A DNA stretch of 64,000 bases from Dreissena polymorpha (GCF_020536995.1 NC_068367.1:62689068-62753067); one strand, 5' to 3'; shown: positions 1 through 11,336, counted from the stretch's first letter. A program made the numbers and translations. The notes: generated by a model not told the origin, from the sequence alone.

Positions 1-315
1 AATTCATTTACAAATGAATTCACAATAAAATAAAGTATAAATTTTAACTATGAGTTCATCAAATAGAACAGGGACAAATTGATAATGATGTCTGGATTTG
101 CATCATTTAGCGGAATCCCTAGTGCCTCCAAAGTGCAAGAGAGTGCTTACAAAGACGTCTATTCTTTTAGTTGTTCTAGATGTAACATAAAAATTATACA
201 TGGTCGTCGTAACATGCTAGACTATTCTTCTAATTTGGCTTATGTTTGCAATAAACTTACTTACTTTCTTGTACAATAAGGGAATTTACCATATTCACCA
301 ACGGCTATTATTTGT
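1..315. other. AT-rich intergenic stretch
   Basis: I see no gene, RNA or recognisable repeat here. A 66-codon open frame at 79-279 opens with TTG and lacks splice signals or codon structure, so it is treated as chance. Confidence 0.5.
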
Positions 316-571
316 GTCGTGTTCTGAGAAAACTGGGCATAATGCATGTGCGTAGTGTCGTCCCAGATTAGCTTGTTAAGTTCGCACAGGCTAATCAGGG
401 ACGACACTTTCCGCCAAAAATTGATTTTTGCTAAGAAGGGACTTCATTTTAACAAAAAATGTCATAAAAGCGGAAAGTGTCGTCCCTGATAAGCCTGTGC
501 GAACTGCACAGGCTAATATGGGACGACACTTTAAGCACATGCATTATGCCCATTTTTCTCAAAACACGACA
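316..571. mobile_element. Palindromic MITE, family A, copy 1
   Basis: Inverted ends read GTCGTGTTCTGAGAAAACTG on the left and the complement on the right. Inside are two inverted blocks carrying the family words GGACGACACTTTCCGC and its complement, separated by a short spacer. The same structure recurs about ten times in the window. It has no coding capacity, so it is read as a non-autonomous DNA transposon. The mobilising superfamily is unknown. Confidence 0.85.
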
Positions 572-3500
572 CATTTGATAAACTGCTCCGGTTCATTTTA
601 ACAGCAGTAATGTAAATATAGTACATGACGTAGCGTGTGACGAAGAAGAAAGTTTATCATTCACATTTGAATATAATGATATGATGGCATAAGGGTCTTT
701 ATTTAACTATGCTAAAATAATTATCAAAGACCCTAGATGCAAACTCGTCAATTATTGAATTAAATGGATTATTTATGGATTTTAAGGGATTATTAAAGGT
801 AAGATACTAGTTCGAACGTGTTTTGTTTTTTGTTTGTACTTTTGTTGTTCACTGTTCTCGGAGAAATGATTTTAACATGGGCGCCATTGATGCATCGGAT
901 CACACACGGCATACCCATAACAGAATAGCCTATAAGAAACACGTTCTGTGCGTCCTTAAATTCGTCGTCCGAAGTCGGAAATCGTATTGCCCTGTAAATT
1001 AAGTCAAATAAAGTGTCAGTCGCTGCAATGTGTTGTTTACTCGTCGAAATTGTGAAGGTCGTCGATGATAAGCTTTTATTGTGTCGCGCGCCGCGGCCAT
1101 TTTGTGTAAGTAACCTCGCGGTTACTTGTACTTACCCACCTAGGGAAGCAGGGTATGTTTTAACTGGGTTTTAACCGATCGGTATAACTAACCAAATTTT
1201 ATACAAACGCTTACCGGCCAGTAACCAACATGTTACCGACTTTTAACCGCCGGTATGTGGTTAACCGCCGGTTTAACTGTTTATACAATCGGGTGCAGGA
1301 TGGTAATTTAGTCAATATAAATTGCCGCCTAAGAGTCTTTTGATGATTTTTGCTTTGGCAGACTCTTGGCGTCAATAGTCCACTCTATCTTTTTAATAGC
1401 GAGAGTTTTCCTTCTTTGTCTATATTGATGCGCAAGGAATTTGGTGCGCAACATTCAAGCCCCGATATCAGACAGTTAATATCAACGGATTGCAATAATA
1501 TTTACATACCTGTGTAGATAATTCATTTCTCAATAATGTTCCGTAAGAATTATGTAATGACTCTTTCAATTTTGCACGCCTGACCAATTTAAATCAACAC
1601 ACTACTCACATTTTCAATTCCTATCGCTGTGCCCGCTGTATACGGCAGGTAGATTTTAATCGATAGCGCAGCCTATTACACCGTAATGCCTTCTTCTGAT
1701 TGGTTGATATTTAAATATTTCATAACATGGCGACAGGTCAGTGATTGTATTGCGATTTAAGGTTCATGTAGAGGCTTCATTTTGAAAAATGTGGGACCCC
1801 TAGCATTCAACTCAAATTTGACTAAAGGAAGAGTGCCACATTGATAATGTATACATATATGCTTTAATGGATGTTTTTCCTTCAAACTGCTACCAATTTT
1901 GTACATCAACGTATCATAACATCCACAAAATCAATCAAAATACAAAGAGATTTTAACACTAAAATATACATTATTTTCAAAAATCTGAATCATGTTTATT
2001 CCACGTATTTCGGCGGAAAATTATATAATTAGTGAATGATATCGACATTGACGAGGGCAAGTTACGCTTAAATAGTAAAAAAAGTTTGCATATCTAGAAA
2101 TATCAAAACTCGAACACATGTCATTTCATCACCATGGGGGCAGCCATTTTTAAATTAATAAAATAGAAAGAAACATGCTAAAAACTCACTCATCGCCTAA
2201 TTGACATTCCATACGGTTGACGATGACAAATGCATTGGATTGTAATCTTTCCGTTGATGTTTGCAAACTGCACGATCAGACCTCATAAACACTCAAAAGA
2301 ATAACTATGTAAGAAGCATTTCACCAATGTTTACAATCGTTGTCGAATCACATATACTTTATTATTGCGCATAAAATAGTACGCTTACAGACTGACAGAA
2401 AGATCTAGATTACTCCGTTCAATTCATCACGGTATACTATTCTATTGATAATATATAATAATACATCGCTTTAACAATCTGAAAGTAGTAATAATTCTAT
2501 TAAACGGAGTTTTTAATAACGAAAGTGAAAACAACGGAAGTTGGTTGGATATTCTGTGAGATGCACTTCGGCTCCAGAAAAACAATACAAATTAACTAAA
2601 AAGACGTGTGGGGGACAATTTTCAGCTGGAAACTATTTCAAATAGGGTAAGTGATGATATCTCTACGCGGTCATTTCTGTTATTTAGTGCGATCTCTTGC
2701 TGATTAATGTTAATAGTTGTTTTACAAGTTGCCACCAAACTGTCAAAATAAGCATGTGTTATCTCAGGTATGTGTATACACATACCCGGTTTTCTCACCA
2801 CTGCACGTGGTTTCGACCGATTTGTTTTGCACGTTTTTCTACGGATCACAGCGATGACCACGCTTTCAAATGGGTATAAGGAATCGAAATATAAAATCAA
2901 TCGTTTTGCCAATTTCTTTATATTCCTTAACAATTTTATATGTCGTCTGCAATCTATTTCAATTTGAGATGGTTTAAAATTTGCAATTTGGTTGAGAGGT
3001 AAATAACAAAATTGTTAAGCCTTTGAAATAGAATTGTGACTCTTATTATCCACCATACCTGGATTGTTAAAAAGTAGTTACGTTTTAGTTATTTTTAGAA
3101 CTATGTTTAGGATATTTATCCAAAAAAGGCAGTTGAATAAAAACTCATTTGTTGTTTTATGACAATAATTTTCTGTGAAATGTTGCTAACTTGACCTTGT
3201 ATATGTATATAGCTTTGTATTTATTCAACTTAAGGTAGTGCATATCATTCCTAACTTTAGATTGAGATTTTGTAAATAAGTGTAAAAAAGTATTGGTTTT
3301 AAACCAAAATACGAATAAAGCACACAAATATTGAATGTCAAAAATGTGTTTATGTTATTCTATCCGTCTTTAGCTTTAAAATGATATATAGTTTGACCAT
3401 ATTGTACCACATTCAATGAAGAAAAACCAAAGCGAAGTTTTAATGAATTTTATCCCCCCCATGAACCTTAAGCAGAAGTTTAACTGAAACAAATTATGCC

Positions 3501-3689
3501 TTTTAGCTTCAATTCGACGCTATTTGAGGTAAAAATGGACTAATTAACTAAAACTTTTTGAGTTGGTAATGTTATTTTGCAATTTTAAGCATATTGATAT
3601 AATAGTATTGTATTAATTTTTCGTTATGCTTTTTGCAGACCGGAGTTTCAGCGTTCAGATTTATTCTGAACGCGAATTATTTCAGCTAG
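572..3689. other. Intergenic region with no assigned gene
   Basis: The stretch is AT-rich. At 1140-1275 there are several near-copies of a TTAACCGCCGGT-like word. A minus-strand frame at 2622-2933 (103 codons) contains a plausible-looking peptide but matches no family I know and has no clear splice context. No tRNA or other RNA gene is visible. Confidence 0.4.
999..1100 (-). CDS. Candidate short ORF or first exon in a CpG-rich patch
   Basis: A 33-codon minus-strand ORF starts with a strong context (AAAATGGCCGCGG) inside the only CpG-dense patch of the first 4 kb. The peptide opens MAAARDTIKAYHRR and ends LTLYLT. The AAAATGGCCGC start region resembles a YY1-type initiator. It could be the first exon of a minus-strand gene running off the left of the window, or just a CpG-rich promoter fragment. 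I do not recognise the product. Confidence 0.2.
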   Translation of the reverse strand: MAAARDTIKAYHRRPSQFRRVNNTLQRLTLYLT

Positions 3690-3807
3690 ATGGTAATTAT
3701 GCTTGTGTTAGTACAACCAGGTGGTAATTTTGATTGTGTACGTACAACCGGGTCGTAATTATGATTGTGTAAGTACACACGGGTGGTAATTATAATTGTG
3801 TACTTGG
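3690..3807. repeat. Tandem repeat, about 37 bp, 3-4 copies
   Basis: The unit GGTAATTATGATTGTGTA..GTACAACCGG is repeated with small changes. It lies just outside the SINE at 3876 and has no evident function. Confidence 0.75.
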
Positions 3808-3875
3808 AGACATGTGAAAAGACGCTTATTTATATATGTGCTTGAGTTAGTTTCAAAATAATGTATTTAAGCTCG

Positions 3876-4002
3876 AAGGAATCGAAAGCCGACGGCTTAA
3901 TAAAACGCTGTCGATACGGTTGAAGGTACTTCCAGTACTCGAACCAGCACTTTGTGCATTTGGGCGAGATCTACAAAAACGCTCTAACATATGGAATCGA
4001 AC
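3876..4002 (+). mobile_element. tRNA-like SINE, left half, split by a transposon
   Basis: It begins with the GAATCGAAAGCC..GGCTTAATAAAACGC head shared with copies at 19410 and 41997. It continues through the family block (CCAGTAC...GGGCGAGATCTA) to GGAATCGAAC, where it stops. The remainder resumes at 8014, so the 4-kb element between was inserted into it. Confidence 0.8.
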
Positions 4003-4014
4003 TACCCAGCAAAC

Positions 4015-4273
4015 AATCTATATGGGACCCATATGGGTCCCATGTGGGCACCTATATGGGCCCCATGTGGGCTACCAACATGGGACCCAGATGGGAAGTG
4101 CAACCGGGCTCCACATGGGTCCCATCTGGGCTGCCCCATGAAAGTATATGGGGCAGCCCAGATAGGACCCATGTGGAGCCCGGTTGCAATACCCATCTGG
4201 GTCCCATGTTGGCAGCCCACATGGGGCCCATATAGGTGCCCACATGGGACCCATATAGGTCCAACATGGGCAT
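4015..4273. repeat. Long foldback of GGGACCCATATGGG units
   Basis: The left arm (about 4020-4140) and right arm (about 4150-4265) are near-perfect complements around a loop of about 15 bases. Because of the palindrome, both strands carry open frames with almost the same peptide (MGPIWVPCG...). These frames are a by-product of the repeat, not genes. Confidence 0.85.
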
Positions 4274-4435
4274 CCCTTTTACTCAATATGGGCTACATAC
4301 AGGCAGCCCTTTTACTCAATATGGGCTACATACGGGTAGCCGTTTTACTCAATATGGGCTACATACAGGCAGCATTGTACTTAATATGGGCTACAAACTG
4401 GTGGCATTGTATTCAATATGGGTACACAGAGCCTG
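4274..4435 (+). repeat. Tandem repeat, about 39 bp, 4-5 copies
   Basis: The unit TTTTACTCAATATGGGCTAC followed by ATACAGGCAGCC is repeated with drift. It forms the inner border of the left end of the TA element. Confidence 0.8.
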
Positions 4436-5354
4436 TAAAATTTTGGACAACGCATTAATGGAAATTCAGGTTATGTTAGAAATAATATGTAGGCTGCAAA
4501 CATGAATTACTGTGTTAAATTGAACATCAGACAAAAGATTCTTGTACATGTACTTCCAATTTCATTTTTTAAATGTTTTATCTATTTCTTCTTGCTGGAA
4601 CAAAGCGATATCAAAGGGTTCAAGAGCTAAATAGCATTATCCTGCAAGAAATACAAGGTTTTTGTTAAAAGACTTAAAAATTTATTAAAGTACTCTCAAC
4701 TTTTATTCACATAAAGTATTACACACATATACATGGATACATACATAAATAGCAGGAGGATCCCACGTTAACTATTCTACCAGAGAATTCTAAAATAATA
4801 TGGTGATTCCTAACTTTTTGAATGTAACATCAGCAAAAATATTTTACAAGAAGTTGCTAACGAAAACATGTTTCTATCTAATGTTCTATCCGCATGGAGT
4901 AATGTTACTCATAATCTATAAACCCAAACCAACAGTTTAACTATTTTATGGAACAATAATGACATAACTTCAAACAATACGACGTTTTTCTATAACATTA
5001 TATATGTTGACCAGTTATACAACTATAGAATTAAGGACTCCTATTATTTTGATATAAAATATATATTACATATACAGAATACCTTCAAGTATTTTCCTGA
5101 TGTACTACACATTACTCAAAAGCATACCCATGCATATTAAATCTTTAACCAATACAAATAACACACCATGTACTCAAAGAACATTTGTAGAAAACATACT
5201 TGCAAGACTAAACAAAATATTTTATAAACTAGAAATTAAAAACCCTGCAGAAAAATCCAAAAACTCAAATAAATGGCAAATCCTATTTCGAGAACAAGTC
5301 CATATTATTATCTTTGATATCTTCATACATTCTAGTGTTTTTCGTAATTGCACA

Positions 5355-5356
<2 letters not shown>

Positions 5357-5440
<84 letters not shown>
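5357..5440. repeat. (TA)n microsatellite
   Basis: About 84 bases of pure alternating TA inside the TA-flanked element. It creates artefactual IYIYIY frames. Confidence 0.95.
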
Positions 5441-5446
<6 letters not shown>

Positions 5447-5652
5447 CTTTTAAAACCTTCAAAAACTGGAATGCTGTTTCTTCTTTTGCAAAGGAATATA
5501 TACCATTTCATTTCCAGATAAAAAAGATTGTATGCTTTCTTAGAAAATGATCCTTAAAGGAATGGTTTAGGATCAATGGAGAAAGAACTGTCAATTACAT
5601 TTACAACATTGCTTAATATATTTGATAAAAAAGCTTGAACTATGCAGCAGTC

Positions 5653-5857
5653 CTAGAAAAGATGGATCGTAGCTTCATCACCAAGATGCTCTTCAAACTC
5701 ATCTATTTGCTCAAATGTTCCAATCGGAAGACTGATGGCAGTTGCATTGGCTCGTCATCAGTAGCTGACCTAGCCAAGAGCCGATGCAGCATCCGCTTCA
5801 TTTCCCTGTTCTCGTCTCTCATTGTTTCCAACACCGTTAAAATCTGTGTAACTGCAT
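5653..5857 (-). pseudogene. Decayed exon resembling a DUF4806 protein
   Basis: On the minus strand a good acceptor (TTTACTCTGTCTTCAG) precedes an open stretch. It encodes a short coiled-coil-like segment (VTQILTVLETMRDENREMKR) and, one frame away, LPIGTFEQIDEFEEHLGDE. The latter resembles the start of the DUF4806 domain found in multicopy invertebrate genes. The two parts are in different frames and the second ends in a stop soon after, so it is broken. It sits inside the 4005-8011 element, so it may be a captured host exon or a remnant of the element's own accessory gene. The DUF4806 reading is from memory of the family pattern. Confidence 0.45.
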
Positions 5858-7130
5858 CTGAAGACAGAGTAAAAAAAAACTGTACCTAAAATTATGTTGA
5901 CAATAATATATATCACAGCTGGGTCTTATATAATTATATCGGATGTGTGCCGATATAACGGCAGCGGGCCCGATTTGTCCCAACAGCTGTTGTACAGCTA
6001 GGGCTGATTATAGCAACTTGCACCTATATGCCCGTCAACGTCAATTTGTTTCTTTTATTAGTAGAAGTATGTATTATTATAGATCACTAAATGACTGTGT
6101 ATTTTATATTTTTTTCAGTTGGATTATCTGTTTACATCAATTATTTATGTAATTAACTATCATTTTATAAGCAGTAGTTCCAAAACTGAAATTATTTTAA
6201 GTTAAAGTTTCAAGCACAAAAATTAGTTACTTTGTCCTATGAACTGGGAAGGTTCTTCAGCTGGACTTAATGGGAGTGACCGGCCTCTGTCATGCACTGC
6301 TGGACATTCCTTGTAAAGACGATGTTGGCAAACCAGGTGGTGGTGAATATTTTATTTTCTGAAATAAATTTGTACAATAAACATTACGAATTTAATTATT
6401 TCTTAATACACAGACTTTTTTAATATTCTGCAAATATGTGTTTCAATAATCATTAAAATTTGTCAACAGGCAGACAACCTTGGCTTGCGTGCAAGTAATC
6501 AAAGACCTATAAAAAAAACATTATATTATACGTTTAAATTAATATTATCAATGTATAGTATAAGATAAGTAAGATTTATTAGCATTAGCATGATTACTAA
6601 TTTAGTGTTCCATTTTTTCAGGCATGCGCCTGTCTGCTATAAATAGTTTGTAGTGTATTTTAGGCAGAATCAAGTTGAATTAAGCAGTTTAACTAAAAGA
6701 TTGATCTATGGCGACAAACGAGCGTTACGACTTACGTCGCGAAAATACATGACAAAGGCAAAGCGATGAAGGATTCTAATAATTTGCACTTTAAATTATT
6801 AAACGCACAGGCATTCATTGAAGTAACAGATAAATAAATAATGCGTGATCAGCAATATATATCTGATTTCAAAAGAAATATATAATTACGTGTATAATAT
6901 CACAATTTAACAAATTACCGTTTTGAGTGTTTTGTTTTGGATGTTTTCGCGAGGCGGAATTAACATCTGCGCATGCGCATATTATTTAAATACTTTATTT
7001 TTCTGCGCGATTATTTAAATTAAAATTATCTCTTGAAAATGACTTCATATTAATCATAGTATATACATTATTTGAAACAAAGCCATATCAAAAACAGAAT
7101 TTTCAAAAAAATGTGCGCCCGATAGCTGAT

Positions 7131-7990
7131 TTTGTCCTTTGTTGGGCGGCCCAAATGGGACCCGTATGGGACCCATATGGGCTGCATATTATTTGCTTAT
7201 GCATTGATTTTCTATTTTTGGGTAAAATATTAGCAGTTGAGATCAAGTTTGTCATAAATACGTTTTAAAAAATTAGTTTTTAATCAAATAAATAAAAGTT
7301 TATATCTTTTTCCTGATAGCGCAATAATATGGGACCCTTAAGGGCATTCCCATATGGGCTAACCCATATAGGTCCCAAATGACTCCCATTTGGGCTTACC
7401 CATATGGGTTTGCCCAGAAACAGCCCGGTAGCTGATTTTGTCCTTTGTTGGGCGGCCCAAATGGGACCCATATGGGACCTATATGGACTGCATATTATTT
7501 GCTTATCCATTGATTTTCTATTTTTGGGTAAAATATTAGCAGTTTAGATCAAGCATACGTTTTAAGAAATGAGTTTTTAATCAAATAAATACAAGTTTAC
7601 ATCTTTTTCGTGATAGCGCAATAATATGGGACCTATATGGGACCCTTATCGCCATTGCCACATGGGCAAGCCCATATAGCTCCCAAATGACTCCCATATG
7701 GGACCCGTATGGGACCCATATGGGCCGCATATTATTTGCTTATGCATTGATTTTCTATTTTTGGGTAGAATATTAGCAGTTTAGATCAAGTTAGTCCTAC
7801 ATACGTTTTAAGAAATGAGTTTTTAATCAAATAAATACAAGTTTACATATTTTTCCCGATAGCGCAATAATATGGGACCTATATGGGACCCTTGTGGGCA
7901 TTCCCATATGGGCTAGCCCATATTGGTCCCAAATGACTCCCATATGGGCTTACCCATATGGGTTTGCCCAGAAACAGCCCATATGGGACC
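7131..7990. repeat. Subterminal tandem repeats of 250-300 bp in the TA element
   Basis: The block GATTTTGTCCTTTGTTGGGC occurs at about 7131 and 7434. The following GCATATTATTTGCTTATGCA segment occurs three times, each with ATATGGGACC-type palindromic words at its edges. The last copy runs into the right terminal repeat. Confidence 0.8.
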
Positions 7991-8013
7991 CATATGTGCA
8001 TGTTTGCTGGGTA

Positions 8014-8065
8014 GTGACCTCCTGGTTGCTTGGCGGAAACTAAATCCACTACGCCATGTGCTTGA
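8014..8065 (+). mobile_element. tRNA-like SINE, right half
   Basis: Starts at GTGACCTCCTGGTTGCTTGG and continues to CCACTACGCCATG, the second half of the SINE begun at 3876. Confidence 0.75.
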
Positions 8066-8540
8066 GTTCTAATAGATGCATATCTATTCGGGTTCATCTT
8101 ATTTCTTTCGTTTCATTTAAAACCTTGTTTATTAAAGTTTGATACTGCAACCAGTCTAATTCTTACCGAGACACATATCAATCAATTGTCTGATATGTGT
8201 GTGAGTGTGTGTGTGCGCGTGTGCGTGTGAAGTTCATTTTATAGAGTGCGCCGGGAATCTCCATATGCATAGCGACCCCCAGAAAGCTTAGTAGTTGGGT
8301 AACGCGGTATAGTACGAAATACATGTGACGCCATTGTGTCTTTGAGGGACCGGGGTGAAGCACAGACAGAGGAGTTAAAAGACTAGGGTTGAGAGGGGGG
8401 AAGGGGGGAAACCTGGACCTATGAGTTTTAATGCTGGTATGTTACCACTATAGTGATCGCATTAGTAATAATGCCATCTCAGTCAGTTATATTCTTTTAT
8501 ACAAAAAGTCTTATAATGCTATGATTGTGTACCTGAAAGG
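8066..8540. other. Unassigned sequence upstream of the transporter exons
   Basis: Contains a short GT-rich run near 8194-8225 and purine-rich sequence near 8380-8410. No exon of the transporter family was recognised here. Confidence 0.4.
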
Positions 8541-8544
8541 AAAA

Positions 8545-8670
8545 GTTCTGTGAGGCGTAGTAGATATGGTGTCCCCTTGGCGACCGAGAGGTCATGGGTT
8601 TGATCCCCATTGTAAGTGCGTTCTGTAGATCTTCCCCAAAGACACCAAGTACTAGTTCTACCCAGGAAAC
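8545..8670 (-). mobile_element. tRNA-like SINE, inverted copy
   Basis: Reverse complement of the SINE seen at 19410 and 41997: GATGTGGTGTC-like head, B-box-like GGGTTTGATCCCC, then AAAGACACCAAGTACTAGTT. It lies about 110 bases upstream of the transporter exon. Confidence 0.75.
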
Positions 8671-8777
8671 AGAATCCTTGTAAAGTCTCAGTAGGTCGGT
8701 GCTCAAGAGGAGCCGATGCATTTAAAGGGATGAAGAAGATAGTAATGCAACGGTTGATTCCATTGTCTTCTTTTAAG

Positions 8778-8890
8778 GGCAATTGTCGGTACAGCTATAA
8801 CGCAGCTGGCTATTCCGTGGTGCTCGATGTTTCCCTTAATGATTACTACAAAGTTCCTCTCCGGTGTTATGTGTGCAGTTTTGGATGCAG
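8778..8890 (+). CDS. Transporter exon (membrane segment before GGN motif)
   Basis: Acceptor TTCTTTTAAG before 8778 and donor GTACGT after 8890. The exon encodes AIVGTAITQLAIPWCSMF followed by PLMITTKFLSGVMCAVLDAG, a hydrophobic segment in the place where NaGLT1-like proteins have one. An overlapping longer open frame (8616-9026) is out of phase with this and is rejected. Confidence 0.8.
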
Positions 8891-10801
8891 GTACGTGAAC
8901 TTTCGTTCCTTTTCATTACGTCTTTTCGGTTTGATTCCGTTTCGCGCTTATACGTGTTCATTCGCGAGTTATATGCATATATTGGTGTTATTCATTAATC
9001 ATAAACAATATCCCGTCATAAGTTGAAGATAGAACACAGACACAAAGATTACGGGGGAAAATGTTTCGTCGTCAAATTCAAATACATATTTCTTTTTCCA
9101 GGTATTCACATACTCGATTAATTTTCTTGCGTACAAGACTTCCCTGCAAACACCGAGTAAAATGTCTCACATGTATATGTGTTTAGTTCTTTCACCTGCA
9201 TAGCCTATTGCCGAGTGGTTTCGGGACAGAAAGTCTGAACCACAAAGGATCGAGTCACCCAACCAGCAGCAAGTGAAATCGATTGAACTATTACCTCCCT
9301 CCAAAGAGCCCGACACAATTTTATAGGATAGATATCGGGGGTTATTTATAAAAAAAGGTATCTCAGTAGTTAAACATTGGCTAGCACTTGAATGGGAGGA
9401 TTAAATGTACGGTATTCAGACATTGGTTCCTATGCTTATTTTGACACAGGCTATCATTTCTTTCTACGTGTTTTAGACAAACAGGTCATTCTTTCCTACG
9501 TTTTTTTTTACCAAACAAACTACGCGTATACAATAGTATTAAGCAAACGTTTTGTTTTTCTTTCAGGTGGAAACGCTGAGGTTATCGGCACGTGGGGCTC
9601 GGAGTCCGGTCCGTGCATGCAGGCGCTCCACTTTTGCTTCAGCGTTGGTGGAATTATTGCCCCTTTTGTGGCCATGCCTTTTCTAGCGGAAACGATAACC
9701 AGTCCAACGCCATATCTCGCAGAAACCGTGAATAGTTCAGCTCCATTTGTCGTAAAAACGGTAACCGATCCTACTACGTTTCTCATTGAAAAAGTTACCG
9801 ATTCAAGGCCATACTTCGCGGTAAGTGCAACCATTCAAGCGCCGTTCCTTGACGCTGTAAACTCGTCAATAAATAATGCATGGTATATGTCAATGTCAAA
9901 TGAGCACAATGCAACAGAGCCAACGTGGTCAGCTTACAACAGGACGATCCAGGATATGTCCGTCGACAACAGTACCAATACATCCGAATCTCTGTATGGC
10001 GAATCGCGAATATTTATAACCTACGCCATTACCGCGGGAATCATATTTTTTACTGCCGTACCTTTTGTAACGTTGATTTGTATTAATGGCACCAACAGAA
10101 CAAAGGAAGTACATGGTCAAAACGAAGCCGACGAGCCCACTAATTTTCATTCGCTATCGACTGCAAAGAAGTTGCTCCTCTTGCTGTTGCTGTCTCTACT
10201 CATGTTCGTATATGTCGGTATGGAAGACACATTCGCTGGGTATCTGATGACCTTTCTGTTGGAGCAACTGAAATGGAGTAAACCGAAAGGAGCTCTAGCC
10301 ACTTCCGTATTCTGGATGGCGTTCGGAATCAGCCGTATGGCAGGAATCCCTTTGGTGCGCGCATTTCGACTACGAACAATGATGTTGATATTTTCTACAC
10401 TGACGATCGTTGCTTTTATTGGTCTTCTTTTCGCAACAGTTTACGACATATATAATTTAGTCTGGTTATTTATAGTGGGAGTCGGAATGTCAACTTCAAT
10501 TATATTCGCCGCCATTTTTTCTTGGACTAATGAGCACGTGGTTTGTGTCTCAGGTAAAATTTCTGGAATGTTTTTGACTTCCGCTTCCGCTGGTATAATG
10601 GTCTTTCCGTTGATATTTGGATACACGATGGAGCACATTTCGCCAATGTGGTTCGTCTACATTCTAATTGGTCAAAGCATCACGTGGGTGTGTCTATTTT
10701 TAGTAACAATTTCGGTAACGAATTCTTTACTAACTTTACTTCCAAATAGTACGCCAATTGAAACTCACATTGCAAATAGAAGTGAAACAACGAGATTTTA
10801 A
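8778..10801 (+). CDS. MFS sugar transporter, MFSD4B / NaGLT1-like (3' part, two exons)
   Basis: Two exons, 8778-8890 and 9567-10801, join as G|GT to give LDAGGNAEVIGTWG. This matches the LDTGGN-x-W-G signature of sodium-dependent glucose transporter 1 / MFSD4 proteins. These are plasma-membrane major-facilitator carriers reported to move glucose or related solutes. The visible part has about 448 residues: a membrane segment in the first exon, then QALHFCFSVGGIIAPF, a long extracellular loop rich in Asn-X-Ser/Thr, and about seven further hydrophobic segments. The first exon needs a preceding phase-2 exon that I did not find; 5' of it lie a SINE and the 4-kb element. Stop TAA at 10799-10801, poly(A) signal AATAAA at 10821. 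Confidence 0.85.
9567..10801 (+). CDS. Transporter terminal exon
   Basis: Acceptor TTTTTCTTTCAG ends at 9566. The open frame continues upstream to 9392 but only through intron-like sequence, so the exon start is set at the acceptor. It encodes about 410 residues: a conserved HFCFSVGGIIAPF segment, a repeat-bearing glycosylatable loop, a basic cytoplasmic linker around TNRTKEVHGQ, then membrane helices including a poly-leucine start (KKLLLLLLLSLL). The tail is hydrophilic and ends TTRF. Confidence 0.85.
9676..9873 (+). repeat. Six coding 33-bp / 11-residue repeats in the transporter loop
   Basis: Successive blocks read PFLAETITSPT, PYLAETVNSSA, PFVVKTVTDPT, TFLIEKVTDSR, PYFAVSATIQA, PFLDAVNSS. 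The pattern is [P/T]-[F/Y]-hydrophobic-x-x-x-[V/I]-[T/N]. The reading frame is kept because the unit is divisible by three. It lies in the extracellular loop, just upstream of a cluster of N-glycosylation sequons. Confidence 0.85.
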
Positions 10802-10820
10802 ACATACGAATTGAGCGAAC

Positions 10821-10826
10821 AATAAA
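10821..10826 (+). terminator. Poly(A) signal of the transporter gene
   Basis: AATAAA 20 bases after the stop codon, in an AT-rich 3' flank. An unusually short 3' UTR if used. Confidence 0.6.
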
Positions 10827-11336
10827 TTAAATGAATCTTTTTAACGTTTTCTTTTCAAAGTACAAACAAAATACTTGAGAATACATGATATTCAATATAA
10901 ACATGTACATGTAGTGTACACGTTTTGGAGAGAACTGTTCTTTCCATACCTATCGTAAACATACAATAATTATGAATGTCATAACTACGATATGTTTTAC
11001 GACACTTGTACATGTGTTGTATGTGTGTCTTCTGGCGTCGGTCTTTATTTGGCGTAATATCGTGATCGGGAAAAATGCAAAAGTTTAACAGCCGCAAAAT
11101 AACATTATTTAACAGTATTGTGTGCTTGAGGTTGCAACTCATTTAAATCTACGTTTAAGTTTAAGAATCTCGTTTTTCTTACAATTCAATCACGAAAACG
11201 AAAAGGTTTGATATTATTATTGTTTTGAAAATGTAAAAATGGATCAGAACATTTGATTGTACTCAAACTATACCGGCAATGACTGACTGCGCCGTTTTAT
11301 GCACAGGAATTCGACAGCAAAAATTAAACAAGAGAG

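Larger units (their letters stand above)
4005..8011. mobile_element. 4.0-kb DNA transposon with CCCAGCAAACA ends and TA target duplication
   Basis: The ends are perfect 11-bp inverted repeats, CCCAGCAAACA at 4005-4015 and its complement at 8001-8011. Each is bordered by TA (4003-4004 and 8012-8013). Joining the flanks over one TA restores a SINE of the expected length, which proves insertion. The left end is a 250-bp foldback; the right end has tandem copies of a 250-300 bp unit rich in the same ATATGGGACCCATATGGG word. The interior holds a decayed DUF4806-like coding piece on the minus strand but no transposase that I recognise. TA duplication fits several DDE superfamilies (ISL2EU is one candidate), so the assignment is open. 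Confidence 0.8.

Noticed and set aside
2622-2933. 103-codon minus-strand ORF with a protein-like middle
   Set aside because: No family, start context or convincing splice pair; left unassigned.
3920-4505. Several overlapping ORFs with MGPIWVP-type peptides
   Set aside because: Produced by a palindromic repeat at a transposon end; both strands give the same peptide.
5314-5550. ORF with long IYIYIY run (also at 17953-18243, 48264-48581, 62422-62692)
   Set aside because: Translation of TA microsatellites.
8616-9026. 136-codon plus-strand ORF
   Set aside because: It runs through an inverted SINE and is in the wrong frame over the transporter exon 8778-8890, whose correct frame matches the family.
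9392-9566. Upstream extension of the transporter ORF
   Set aside because: The sequence before the TTTCTTTCAG acceptor is T-rich and intron-like; the exon at 8778-8890 joins perfectly at 9567.
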